Assembly: GCF_012911935.1 (NCBI RefSeq)
Contig: NZ_JAAXLA010000002.1
Location: forward strand, 62,001 to 126,000
DNA: 64,000 bases
Direction of reading: 5' to 3'
Source: Pseudonocardia acidicola
GTDB lineage: Bacteria; Actinomycetota; Actinomycetes; Mycobacteriales; Pseudonocardiaceae
In this document: in pieces, positions 17,009-25,237 of the stretch
How the letters are laid out: each line of letters begins with the position of its first letter
How positions within the stretch are numbered: position 1 is the first letter of the stretch
Notes under the pieces: model-generated
Told to the model about the DNA's origin: nothing
What the model saw: only the letters and a program-made list of their open reading frames with translations
Database searches by the model: none
Translations under genes and position numbers: made by a program

Positions 17009-18988
17009 CTAGCGGAGGTTCTCGACCTCGACCGGCGCGATGTCCTCCTCGGGCGGCAGCGCGAACCCGAACACCTGGGCGTAGAAGCTCAGCTCGGAGT
17101 CCAGCGCGCGGCGGATGTTCTCCGCGCGCCGGAACCCGTGCTGCTCGCCGTCGAAGAGCAGGTAGGCCACCGGCACCTTCCGGGCCCGCAGCGCGTCGAC
17201 GATCATCTCCGACTGGTTGGGCGGGACGACCGCGTCCTCGCTGCCCTGCAGCACGATCAGCGGCCGGTCGAACCGGTCCACGTGGTGGATCGGGGACCGC
17301 TCGAGGTAGACCTCGCGCTGCGCCGGGTAGTCCCCGACCAGCCCGTCGAGGTAGCGGCTCTCGAACTTGTGGGTGTCGGCCGCGAGCGCCTCGAGGTCGG
17401 CGACCCCGAAGTGGTCGGCGCCCGCGGCGAACGGGGTGTCCTCGCGGGCCAGCGCGGCCAGCGTCGTGTAGCCGCCCGCGGAGCCACCGCGGATGGCGAG
17501 CCGGTGCGGATCCACCCGGCCCTGCTCGCCCAGCCAGCGGGCGGCGGCGATGCAGTCGGCCACGTCGACCACGCCCCAGGCGCCCTTGAGCAGGTCGCGG
17601 TAGGCCCTGCCGTACCCGGTGGACCCGCCGTAGTTGACGTCGACGACGGCGAACCCCCGGCTGGTCCAGTACTGGGTGCCGACCGAGAGCACCGGCGTCG
17701 CCGAACCGGTCGGGCCGCCGTGGATCACGACGAGCAGCGGCGGCAGCTCACCGTCCGGGCCGCGGTGGCCGCTGCCGGTCGGCGGGTAGAACAACGCATG
17801 CCCGATGCGCGGGGCACCCGTGCCGTCCACCGACGGGAACGAGATCGGCTCGGGCACCGACAGCGCCGCGGGGTCGAGGCCGAGGTCGCGAGGCGGGCGC
17901 AGCGTCTCGACCTGCGGCGCCGGGGTTGCGAGCCCGATGCGGTACACGGCGGGCTCGGCGGTCGGGGCGCCCGCGACCACGACGACCCCGTCCGGTCCGG
18001 CGGCGCGGACTCCTGCGATCGCGGAGAAGGGCAGATCCAGGTCGGCCACGGTGCCGTCCGGGCGGCGCACGGCGAGGCCGTCGTAGCCGTCGCGCCAGCG
18101 GGCGAACACGACGGTGCCGGCTCTGCCGTCGCCGAGCACCGCGTAGCGCGACGATCCGAGCTGCCAGGCCGGCACGCCGATCTCGGCATCCAGTTCGATC
18201 ACCGGCTCGACCGCGCCGCCCGGGGTCCAGCGGTACAGGTTCCACCAGCCGGTCCGGTCCGACAGGAACAGCAGCGTGCCGTCGGCCTGCCAGCGCGGCT
18301 CGGCCACCGACTCCCCCGGCCCGCCGGCGACGACGGTGTCGGTGCCGCTCGCGAGGTCGCGCACGGTGAGCACGGTGTCGTCCCAGGGCATGGACGGGTG
18401 GTCCCACGATACCCAGGCCAGCGCGGCGCCGTCCGGGCTCAGCCGGGGCGCGACGACGAAGTCCGGGCCGCTGACCAGCACCTCGGGCTGCGACGGGCGA
18501 TCGGCGGCCAGCCGGACGATCTCGTTGCGGACGTCGACCGCGCCGCTGCCGCCGACGGGATGGTGCTCGCGCACGGCGACGATCGCGGTGCCGTCCGGGC
18601 TCAGGTCGCCGTCGGCGTACCGGTCGCCGCGGGGCAGGGCGGGCGCCGGTGTGAGCGGGACGGGCGCGGCGCCGCGCTCGAGCCGGTACAGGCGCTGATC
18701 GGTCCAGTTGGTGAACCAGACGACGCCGTCACGGACCCACCAGGCGGCACCGCCGTACTCGTGCACCCCGGTACGCGCGTCCATCCCGTCGGGCAGTAGG
18801 TCGGTGACCCTGCCGTCCGCGGCCCGGCGGACGATCTGGGTGCGGCCGCCCTCGACCGGTCGGCCCTCCGACCAGTACACGTCCGTCCCGTCGACCCGTG
18901 CCTCGGACAGTCGCACCGCGGCGGCCACCACGAGCTCGGAGGTGATCGGGGTGGGCCAGGATCCGAACGGCAGTTCCGAGATCGTCAT
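17009..18988 (-). CDS. S9-family prolyl oligopeptidase-type peptidase
   Basis: A 659-residue serine peptidase with an N-terminal beta-propeller (about residues 20-390, repeated SPDG/ADG-type blades) and a C-terminal alpha/beta-hydrolase domain. The catalytic triad is visible: Ser503 in RGGSAGGY, Asp585 in GSEDAVVP, His617 in GEQHGFR. No signal peptide is present, so it is cytoplasmic. Family members cleave short peptides or acyl-peptides. The start ATG 18988 has TAGCGT six bases upstream on the minus strand, so a leaderless promoter overlaps the stop codon of the upstream CPKC gene; it may also be read through from that operon. Confidence 0.93.
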   Translation of the reverse strand: MTISELPFGSWPTPITSELVVAAAVRLSEARVDGTDVYWSEGRPVEGGRTQIVRRAADGRVTDLLPDGMDARTGVHEYGGAAWWVRDGVVWFTNWTDQRLYRLERGAAPVPLTPAPALPRGDRYADGDLSPDGTAIVAVREHHPVGGSGAVDVRNEIVRLAADRPSQPEVLVSGPDFVVAPRLSPDGAALAWVSWDHPSMPWDDTVLTVRDLASGTDTVVAGGPGESVAEPRWQADGTLLFLSDRTGWWNLYRWTPGGAVEPVIELDAEIGVPAWQLGSSRYAVLGDGRAGTVVFARWRDGYDGLAVRRPDGTVADLDLPFSAIAGVRAAGPDGVVVVAGAPTAEPAVYRIGLATPAPQVETLRPPRDLGLDPAALSVPEPISFPSVDGTGAPRIGHALFYPPTGSGHRGPDGELPPLLVVIHGGPTGSATPVLSVGTQYWTSRGFAVVDVNYGGSTGYGRAYRDLLKGAWGVVDVADCIAAARWLGEQGRVDPHRLAIRGGSAGGYTTLAALAREDTPFAAGADHFGVADLEALAADTHKFESRYLDGLVGDYPAQREVYLERSPIHHVDRFDRPLIVLQGSEDAVVPPNQSEMIVDALRARKVPVAYLLFDGEQHGFRRAENIRRALDSELSFYAQVFGFALPPEEDIAPVEVENLR

Positions 18989-18997
18989 CCGGTCACG

Positions 18998-19330
18998 CTA
19001 GCGCGTGCGCGCCGTCCGGAACGCCTGGCGCAGCAGCCCGAACGCCTCCCACGCCCAGCGCGGCCGCAGCACCGGCAGCAGCCCGGCCGCCCCGGTCAGG
19101 CCCGGCCACCAGCGCACCGACCCGTCGCGGTGGACGGTGCCGATCGCGGGCGCCCGGCAGCCGGTGGCCCAGGGCCTCGACCGCAGCGACGGGTACGTCT
19201 CGGCCAGCTGCGGATCCCGGCAGGACCGCACCTTCACCGGCACCCGCACGTAGTCGGGCAGCTCCCAGGCGATCTGCGAGCACTTCGGGCAGCCCACGTC
19301 GTAGACCACGACGACCTCGACGACCTTCAC
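18998..19330 (-). CDS. small thioredoxin-fold (DUF393-like) CPKC protein
   Basis: A 110-residue protein that opens with a beta strand (VVEVVVVYDVGCPKCSQI) carrying Cys14-Pro-Lys-Cys17, the CxxC position of thioredoxin-fold and DUF393-type proteins. The C-terminal half has SVRWWPGLTGAAGLLPVLRP, reminiscent of DUF393 proteins. No signal peptide. The GTG start overlaps the stop of the upstream membrane-protein gene (GTGA), so it is translationally coupled as the last gene of the five-gene operon 22002-18998. A dithiol redox or metallochaperone role for the operon's exported Cys-rich product is inference. Confidence 0.7.
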   Translation of the reverse strand: MKVVEVVVVYDVGCPKCSQIAWELPDYVRVPVKVRSCRDPQLAETYPSLRSRPWATGCRAPAIGTVHRDGSVRWWPGLTGAAGLLPVLRPRWAWEAFGLLRQAFRTARTR

Positions 19331-20091
19331 CGCAGCAGCATCGCAACCGTCAGCGTGCCCACGCAGGTCAGGGCCAGCAGCGGGCGCGCCACCGGCTCGG
19401 AGCGGACCCACAGCGCGGTCCAGCCGCCGTCGTCGCTCCAGGCGTTGCTCAGCAGCGGCATCGCGAACCGGCCCGCGGCGAACCCGGTGGCCACCGCGAA
19501 CGCCGCCGGGAACGGCACGACCAGCACGATCGCGAGCAGCGCCAGGTGCGGCAGCGCGGACGGCGAATAGGTGCGCATCCCGGTGCCCATCTCGAAGCCG
19601 AACTGCAGCGCGCCCCACTCGCCCAGGTGCTGCACCCGCTCGGGCACCAGCCGGGCGTTCTCCGGCACCCGCAACCGCCACAGGCGCAGTTCCCGGCCGA
19701 GCACTGCCAGCGCCGCCGCGCCGAACACCGCCGACCGCACGGAGCCGGGCAGCAGCGCCTGCGGCAGCGCGCCCAGCACCGCGGCGGCGAACGCCACCGC
19801 GGTCGCGCCCAGGAACAGGCCACCGCCGAAGTAGGAGACAACGGGCTTGCCGCGCCAGACCGGCGCGCTCAGCAGGAACGCCGAGTTGTGGCTTCACGTG
19901 GAGCCGGAGTTCGCGAACCCCGCCGCCGCGCCGGCCACCGTGACCAGCAACAACCCGGCCGCGGCGGTGGCCAGGTCACGCTGCGCCCCGAACGCCGCCA
20001 TCGCCGCGAACGCCCCGGCCACGAGCAGCGCCAGCACCGTGGTCAGCGGATGCAGCGGCCAGCGTGCGCGGGGCCGCGCCGAGGGGGTCAC
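19327..20091 (-). pseudogene. six-helix membrane protein interrupted by an in-frame TGA
   Basis: From GTG 20091 the frame encodes a Pro/Arg-rich start, two hydrophobic helices and ends GFANSGST at TGA (19896-19894). The same frame continues without a break: SHNSAFLLSAPVWRGK, then a further hydrophobic helix, and runs to 19327, giving a total of about 254 codons and six predicted helices. The segment between the TGA and the next possible start (GTG 19797) is 32 codons of clearly coding, hydrophobic character. So this is one gene with a single nonsense codon (or a sequencing error), not two genes. The 3' part (156 residues from 19797) could still be made. It overlaps the CPKC gene by four bases. 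I do not recognise the family. Confidence 0.65.
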
Positions 20092-20095
20092 GTGG

Positions 20096-20695
20096 TCAGC
20101 CGTCGAGCCCGCCCAGCAGCTTCTTGCGCCGCGGCCGGGCCGGGTCCGGGGGCGCCGCTGCGGAGTCCTCGGGCAGCGCGCAGGCCGCGATGGTCAGGCC
20201 GGTGTACTCGGTGCCGTCGGAGAACGTCGCGGTGGTCACCGCGTCGGAGCAGCGGTAGCCGTGCCAGCGCCAGGCGTTGCGGCCGTGGCAGTTCGTGGTC
20301 AGCCGGGTCGAGGTGTAGGACTCCTCCCGCGCGGAGTACGAGCCCTCCCGGTGGTAGCCGCCCGAGCACGGGTAGCTGCCGCGCCGCCAGCCGCCATAGC
20401 AGACCGCGGGGCCGCCGGCCCACCAGTTGTTGACCTCCTCGTCGTAGCTGTCCGGCATGCACGAGCCGTACTCGGACCTGTCGTCGCCGCCGTCGCGGTG
20501 CGGGGCCGCGGCCGCGCCGCGCCGGGTGAGCCACCAGTCCACCGGCACCAGCGCACTCGCGGCCGCGGCGATCACCAGCCCGCGCACCACGGTGCGCCGG
20601 CTCGGCCGGTAGGACCGGATGCGCGCGACCATCTCGCTGCGCCGCGCGTGCCCGGGCGGGGCCACGGTGGTGGGGATGTCGTCCAAGCGCGTCAT
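20096..20695 (-). CDS. exported Cys/Tyr/Trp-rich protein with twin-arginine leader (unknown)
   Basis: A 199-residue protein. A basic N-region with a twin-arginine motif (S32-R33-R34-T) precedes a hydrophobic helix at about 38-53, suggesting Tat-type export or membrane anchoring. The outer part has six cysteines (79, 99, 110, 136, 149, 172), eight or nine tyrosines and several tryptophans (91, 92, 103, 142, 144), including a WW pair and the dense segment CHGRNAWRWHGYRC. The C-terminus is acidic/Pro-rich and ends basic. This composition suggests three disulfides. I recognise no family. ATG overlaps the stop of the thioredoxin-fold gene (ATGA). The gene content recalls methylamine dehydrogenase light-chain (mauA) loci with a mauD gene, but no sequence homology to MauA can be claimed. 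Confidence 0.75.
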   Translation of the reverse strand: MTRLDDIPTTVAPPGHARRSEMVARIRSYRPSRRTVVRGLVIAAAASALVPVDWWLTRRGAAAAPHRDGGDDRSEYGSCMPDSYDEEVNNWWAGGPAVCYGGWRRGSYPCSGGYHREGSYSAREESYTSTRLTTNCHGRNAWRWHGYRCSDAVTTATFSDGTEYTGLTIAACALPEDSAAAPPDPARPRRKKLLGGLDG

Positions 20696-21240
20696 GCCCC
20701 GGTCACCTCTGTCCTTCGGTCAGGGCCGGTCAGGTCCAGCAGCAGCGCGCGCACGTCGGTGTCGGGGTAGACGAAGCTGCGGTGCACGATCGTCCCGGCC
20801 GCGTCCACGGCGAGCAGCGTCGGCGAGTAGCCCTCGAACAGGTCCGCCCGGGCGGTGATGTCGGCGAGCAGTTCGATCCGGGTGCCGGGCGCGGCCGGGA
20901 GACCCGGGAGGTCCGAGACCCGGTCCACGAGCCCCACGAAGCGGACCGGGGTACCCGCCGGGTCACCCGCCCGATCGGCGGCGACGGCGTCGACGGTGTC
21001 CCAGACGCTGCGACACAGCGCGCAGCCGCCGTCCAGCACGGCCACGATCGCGAGCCGCTCCCCGGCGCGGGGGTGCACCGACGCCGGCGCCGGGCGCCCG
21101 ACCAGCGCCGCATAGCCCGACAGGCCGGCACCGCGCCCGGCCTCCAGCGCCCGCACCCGCGCATGGACAGCCACCAGCGCCACCAGCGCGAACAGCGCGA
21201 ACAGCAGCGCGATCAGGGCGACCGCCAGGGACAGCGACAC
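20692..21240 (-). CDS. membrane-anchored thioredoxin-fold protein, MauD-like architecture
   Basis: A 182-residue protein with one N-terminal transmembrane helix (residues 4-25), a linker with GRPAP as in MauD/TlpA-type proteins, and a thioredoxin-like domain with the redox motif C73-A-L-C76 at the end of a beta strand (AIVAVLDGGCALC). The topology puts the dithiol outside the membrane. Family knowledge: MauD and similar proteins form or isomerise disulfides in exported Cys-rich enzymes such as methylamine dehydrogenase. It sits immediately before the exported six-cysteine protein and overlaps it by four bases, so it is the likely disulfide factor for that protein (inference). GTG start, three bases after the upstream gene. 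Confidence 0.75.
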   Translation of the reverse strand: MSLSLAVALIALLFALFALVALVAVHARVRALEAGRGAGLSGYAALVGRPAPASVHPRAGERLAIVAVLDGGCALCRSVWDTVDAVAADRAGDPAGTPVRFVGLVDRVSDLPGLPAAPGTRIELLADITARADLFEGYSPTLLAVDAAGTIVHRSFVYPDTDVRALLLDLTGPDRRTEVTGA

Positions 21241-21243
21241 GGC

Positions 21244-22002
21244 TCAGCCGGCCCAGCGCGCGCCGAGCACGCCCAGCGCGTCGAGGATCTGCTGCTCGTC
21301 CAGGGCGGTCGGCGGCCGGCCCGACTCCGGGCCGAGCAGCACCAGGTCCAGCACGGCGCTGTCGCCGGCCAGCAGGTAGCGCCACCGGTGCGGGGTGCCC
21401 GCGACCAGATCGGACTGGGCGGGGTCGAGCACCCGCTCGCCGCGCCACAGTTCGCCGCCGGGCAGCCGCAGCCCCGCCCAGTCCGGCAGCGTCGGCAACG
21501 CCTCGGCCGAGCGCCGGACCATCAGCACCGAAGCGGCGTTGCGGCCGATCAGCGTGACGTCGGGCTGCACGACGAGCAGGTCCGAGGCGGGCCGCAGCGT
21601 CGCGCCGGACGGCGAGTCGACGAAGCGCAGCGTGTTCACCAGCCGGCCCAGCCCGTCGGCATCCGGGGCGGGGCCGCCGAACCAGGTGGTCGCCTCGTGG
21701 TACGGCCCGGCCAGCACGAGCGCCGCGTCCGAGCGGTCCGGGGCCTCGAACAGCACGGCGTCGTAGCCGCGGAAGGTCCGGCGGCTCTCCCGCGCGCGAG
21801 GGAGGATGTGCGTGGGGATCGCCCGGTGCTCGCCCGCCGGGGCGAGGAAGAACTGCCGGGCGAGGCGCGGACCGGCGAACCGGGTGTTGCCGTACCACCG
21901 GTAGTCGCCCAGCACGGCCGGCAGCGTCAGATCGACCGGGACCCCGGACAGCGCGATCCGGGACACCTCCACCTTCTCCCCGGATCCGACCGGAGCCGTC
22001 AT
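21244..22002 (-). CDS. hypothetical protein, first gene of redox operon
   Basis: A 252-residue soluble protein with no signal peptide, no transmembrane helix and no cysteine pair. Hydrophobic beta-strand-like stretches alternate with loops (DAVLFEAP; AALVLAGPYHEA; DLLVVQPDVTLIGRN; RWRYLLAGDSAVLDLVLLG). I do not recognise a family. It is first in the tightly packed minus-strand operon (three-base gap to the MauD-like gene). AGGCAGGA lies a few bases before the ATG. The roughly 200 bases upstream should hold the operon promoter, divergent from the PspA-tail gene at 22213. Confidence 0.7.
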   Translation of the reverse strand: MTAPVGSGEKVEVSRIALSGVPVDLTLPAVLGDYRWYGNTRFAGPRLARQFFLAPAGEHRAIPTHILPRARESRRTFRGYDAVLFEAPDRSDAALVLAGPYHEATTWFGGPAPDADGLGRLVNTLRFVDSPSGATLRPASDLLVVQPDVTLIGRNAASVLMVRRSAEALPTLPDWAGLRLPGGELWRGERVLDPAQSDLVAGTPHRWRYLLAGDSAVLDLVLLGPESGRPPTALDEQQILDALGVLGARWAG

Positions 22003-22212
22003 TCGTCCTGCCTCTCGTCACCGCACAAGCCGGACGACGGCGGCGCCGGGTCCGCACCGGTCAACGAGTGACGAACCAGGACGTCACGTGCGCAACCGGG
22101 TGCTACGCCGGACGGCGCAGCCGCACCGGGCACAGCCCGGATACGGGCCGAGGACGGCGGCACGACGTAGCGTGGCGATGCAGCCACCGCAGGCTCGAGG
22201 AAAGAGGGCGCG

Positions 22213-22485
22213 ATGGACGACGAGCACCGGACGGAACCGGCGAAGGCCGTGCCGGCGACCGCCCCGACGCCGGACCCGGTCCCCGACTACGACGAGTCCG
22301 GCGTGCCCACTCTGGACCATGTGCGGGACAAGATCGAGGGCCGGTACGCCCGCTCGCTGGGCGCGACGGAACTGGCCGAGGGCACCGTGGCGGCACAGTC
22401 GGCCGAGGAGCAGCAGGCCGCCCGGGAGAAGGCGGGCCGGGACCGGCTCGAGGAGATCCGCCGGTCGATGCGCGCAGACGACTGA
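22213..22485 (+). CDS. stand-alone PspA C-terminal-tail-like protein
   Basis: A 90-residue acidic protein. Residues ~31-86 match the C-terminal end of the PspA/IM30 protein encoded at 49210-50037. Shared elements in the same order are P-[ST]-L-x-x-VRDKIE-x-RYA, then ELA[EQ] and a terminal RLE[EQ]IR-x-S. The first 30 residues are Pro/Asp/Thr-rich and unrelated. It lacks the long coiled coil that builds PspA polymers, so it may cap, regulate or bind the PspA system; this is inference. An AGGAAAGAGG ribosome site lies just upstream. It is divergent from the redox operon and convergent with sdhB. Confidence 0.75.
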   Translation: MDDEHRTEPAKAVPATAPTPDPVPDYDESGVPTLDHVRDKIEGRYARSLGATELAEGTVAAQSAEEQQAAREKAGRDRLEEIRRSMRADD

Positions 22486-22519
22486 GCGGCGGGCGGTGCC
22501 GGAGAGCACCACCCGCCGC
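22486..22519. terminator. bidirectional hairpin between PspA-tail gene and sdhB
   Basis: A 14-bp stem with one mismatch (left arm 22486-22499, loop CGGAGA, right arm 22506-22519) fills the gap between the two convergent genes; it could serve both. Confidence 0.6.
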
Positions 22520-22529
22520 CAGGCCCGTC

Positions 22530-23285
22530 TCAGGCGCCGGAGCGCTTGAAGATCTTGTTGCCGAGCCACACCAGCGGGTCGTACTTGCGGTCGACCACGC
22601 GCTCCTTCATCGGGATCAGCGCGTTGTCGGTGATCTTGATGTGCTCGGGGCAGACCTCGGTGCAGCACTTGGTGATGTTGCAGAAGCCCAGGCCGTGCTC
22701 CTCCTGGGCCGCGAGCTGGCGGTCCGCGCTGTCCAGCGGGTGCATGTCCAGCTCCGCGATCCGCATCAGATAACGCGGGCCCGCGAAGTTCTCCTTGTTC
22801 TCCTCGTGGTCACGCACCACGTGGCAGGTGTTCTGGCACAGATAGCACTCGATGCACTTGCGGAACTCCTGGCTCCGCTCCACGTCGACCTGCTGCATCC
22901 GGTACTCGCCGGGCGCGAGGTCCTTCGGCGGCGCGAAGCTCGGGATCTCCCGCGCCTTCGTGTAGTTGAACGACACGTCGGTGACCAGGTCCCGGATCAC
23001 CGGGAAGGTCCGCAGCGGCGTGACCGTGATGACCTCGTCCTCGGTGAACGTGGACATCCGGGTCATGCACATCAACCGCGGCCGGCCGTTGATCTCGGCG
23101 CTGCACGAGCCGCACTTGCCGGCCTTGCAGTTCCACCGCACGGCCAGGTCGTTCGCCTCGGTCTGCTGGAGCCGGTGGATGATGTCGAGGACGACCTCGC
23201 CCTCGTTCACCTCCACCGGGTAGTCGACCAGCTCGCCCTTCTCCGAGTCGCCGCGCCAGACACGGAAGTGCTGCCAGTGACTCAT
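22530..23285 (-). CDS. succinate dehydrogenase (Sdh1-type) iron-sulfur subunit
   Basis: A 251-residue iron-sulfur subunit. The N-terminal plant-type [2Fe-2S] domain has CKAGKCGSCSAEINGRPRLMC and the C-terminal domain has CIECYLCQNTC plus CNITKCCTEVCPEHI for the [4Fe-4S]/[3Fe-4S] clusters. It passes electrons from the flavoprotein to the quinone site in the membrane subunit. It resembles mycobacterial Rv0247c (Sdh1). The ATG overlaps the sdhA stop (ATGA), and it is last in the order membrane subunit - flavoprotein - iron-sulfur subunit. Confidence 0.93.
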   Translation of the reverse strand: MSHWQHFRVWRGDSEKGELVDYPVEVNEGEVVLDIIHRLQQTEANDLAVRWNCKAGKCGSCSAEINGRPRLMCMTRMSTFTEDEVITVTPLRTFPVIRDLVTDVSFNYTKAREIPSFAPPKDLAPGEYRMQQVDVERSQEFRKCIECYLCQNTCHVVRDHEENKENFAGPRYLMRIAELDMHPLDSADRQLAAQEEHGLGFCNITKCCTEVCPEHIKITDNALIPMKERVVDRKYDPLVWLGNKIFKRSGA

Positions 23286-25225
23286 GCCTTCTCCCCCTGG
23301 TCGGCCGCGGTGCCGGCTGCTCTGTCGGCGGCGCTGTCGGCGCGGTGCCCGCCCAACTCCTCGCCGGTGTAGTACTTCTTGAGCTCGTCGAGCTCGAACA
23401 GGTCGAGCAGGTCCGGGCGCATCGGGACCTGCTCCTCGCGGGCGATGTTCACGTTGTCCTCGCCGAGCGCGGAGCACACCAGCAGCACGTGCCGCCAGTC
23501 GGAGTCCATCACCGGGAAGTCGTCGCGGGTGTGCCCGCCGCGGCTCTCCTGGCGCTCCAGCGCCCCCTTCGCCACGCAGAGCGAGACCAGCAGCATGTTG
23601 CGCAGGTCGAGCGCGAGGTGCCAGCCCGGGTTGAACTCCCGGTGTCCCTCCACGGAGACGGTCCGGGTGCGGGTGGCGATGTCCTCGAGCTTCTTGAGCG
23701 CCATCTCCATCTCGTCGGCCCGGCGGATGATGCCGACCAGCTCGTGCATCGTCTTCTGCAGTTCGAGCTGGACCACGAACGGGTTCTCGCCGCCGTCGGT
23801 GGCGTTGCTGAACGGCAGCAGCGCCCGCTCGACCGCCTTCTCGACGTCCGCCTCGTCGACGGCCGGTCGGGCACCGGCGGCGTCGACGTACTCGGCGGCG
23901 CCGAGCCCGGCGCGGCGGCCGAACACCAACAGGTCGGACAGCGAGTTTCCGCCGAGCCGGTTCGACCCGTGCATGCCGCCCGCGACCTCGCCGGCCGCGA
24001 ACAGCCCGGGCACCGTCGACATCGTGGTGTCCGGGTCGACCTCCACACCGCCCATCACGTAATGGCAGGTGGGGCCGACCTCCATCGGCTCCTTGGTGAT
24101 GTCGACGTCGGCCAGCTCCTTGAACTGGTGGTGCATCGACGGCAGCCGCTTGATGATCTCCTCCGGCTTGAGCCGGGTGGAGACGTCGAGGTACACCCCG
24201 CCGTGCGGGGAGCCACGACCGGCCTTGACCTCGGAGTTGATCGCCCGGGCGACCTCGTCACGGGGCAGCAGCTCCGGCGGGCGGCGGTTGTTGTCCGGGT
24301 CGGTGTACCAGCGGTCGCCCTCCTCCTCGGTGGTGGCGTACTGCTCCTTGAACACGTCCGGGATGTAGTCGAACATGAACCGCTTGCCCTCGGAGTTCCG
24401 GAGCACGCCGCCGTCACCGCGGACCGACTCGGTGACCAGGATGCCCTTCACCGACGGCGGCCACACCATGCCCGTCGGGTGGAACTGCAGGAACTCCATG
24501 TTGATCAGCGTGGCGCCCGCGCGCAGGGCGAGTGCGTGCCCGTCGCCGGTGTACTCCCAGGAGTTCGACGTGACCTGGTAGCTCTTGCCCACCCCGCCGG
24601 TCGCCAGCACGATCGCCGGCGCGGAGAACAGCACGAACGCGCCGGTGTTGCGGTAGTAGCCGAACGCGCCCGACATCTTCCCGTCGGTCTTGAGCAGCTC
24701 GGTGATCGTGGTCTCGTGGAAGACCCGGATGTGCGACTCGTAGTCGCCGGTGGCCGTGAAGTCCTCCTGCTGCAGCGACACGATCTTCTGCTGCAGCGTG
24801 CGGATCAGCTCCAGGCCGGTGCGGTCGCCGACGTGCGCCAGCCGCGGGTAGGTGTGCCCGCCGAAGTTGCGCTGGCTGATCTTGCCGTCCTTGGTGCGGT
24901 CGAACAGCGCGCCGTAGGTCTCCAGTTCCCAGACCCGGTCCGGGGCCTCCTTGGCGTGCAGCTCGGCCATCCGCCAGTTGTTGAGGAACTTCCCGCCGCG
25001 CATGGTGTCGCGGTAGTGCACCATCCAGTTGTCGTTGGGGTTGGCGTTGCCCATCGACGCCGCGCAGCCGCCCTCGGCCATCACCGTGTGCGCCTTGCCG
25101 AACAGCGACTTGGAGATGATCGCGGTGCGCTTGCCCTGCATGCGGGCCTCGATGGCCGCTCGCAGGCCGGCGCCGCCCGCGCCGATGACCACGACGTCGT
25201 AGTCGTGCCTCTCCACCTCAGTCAT
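23282..25225 (-). CDS. sdhA: succinate dehydrogenase (Sdh1-type) flavoprotein subunit
   Basis: A 647-residue flavoprotein, the size of mycobacterial Rv0248c. The N-terminal FAD dinucleotide fold is DVVVIGAGGAGLRAAIEA. The covalent-FAD histidine lies in KAHTVMAEGGCAASMGN. Further family motifs are FLQFHPTGMVWPPSVKGILVTESVRGDGG, HYVMGGVEVD and AAGEVAGGMHGSNRLGGNSLSD, with the catalytic Arg/His regions in place. It oxidises succinate to fumarate (or the reverse). It is co-transcribed with the membrane subunit 12 bases upstream and the iron-sulfur subunit downstream. Confidence 0.95.
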   Translation of the reverse strand: MTEVERHDYDVVVIGAGGAGLRAAIEARMQGKRTAIISKSLFGKAHTVMAEGGCAASMGNANPNDNWMVHYRDTMRGGKFLNNWRMAELHAKEAPDRVWELETYGALFDRTKDGKISQRNFGGHTYPRLAHVGDRTGLELIRTLQQKIVSLQQEDFTATGDYESHIRVFHETTITELLKTDGKMSGAFGYYRNTGAFVLFSAPAIVLATGGVGKSYQVTSNSWEYTGDGHALALRAGATLINMEFLQFHPTGMVWPPSVKGILVTESVRGDGGVLRNSEGKRFMFDYIPDVFKEQYATTEEEGDRWYTDPDNNRRPPELLPRDEVARAINSEVKAGRGSPHGGVYLDVSTRLKPEEIIKRLPSMHHQFKELADVDITKEPMEVGPTCHYVMGGVEVDPDTTMSTVPGLFAAGEVAGGMHGSNRLGGNSLSDLLVFGRRAGLGAAEYVDAAGARPAVDEADVEKAVERALLPFSNATDGGENPFVVQLELQKTMHELVGIIRRADEMEMALKKLEDIATRTRTVSVEGHREFNPGWHLALDLRNMLLVSLCVAKGALERQESRGGHTRDDFPVMDSDWRHVLLVCSALGEDNVNIAREEQVPMRPDLLDLFELDELKKYYTGEELGGHRADSAADRAAGTAADQGEKA

Positions 25226-25237
25226 TGGTCACCCTCC

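Noticed and set aside
19894..19896. TGA as a selenocysteine codon in the membrane protein
   Set aside because: There is no redox motif such as CxxU around it, no SECIS-like hairpin was evident just after it, and Sec is rare in actinobacteria. A nonsense mutation or sequencing error is simpler.
20096..20695. Assignment as methylamine dehydrogenase light chain (mauA)
   Set aside because: The leader and Cys-rich nature recall MauA, but there are only six cysteines, no matching cysteine spacing and no heavy-chain gene.
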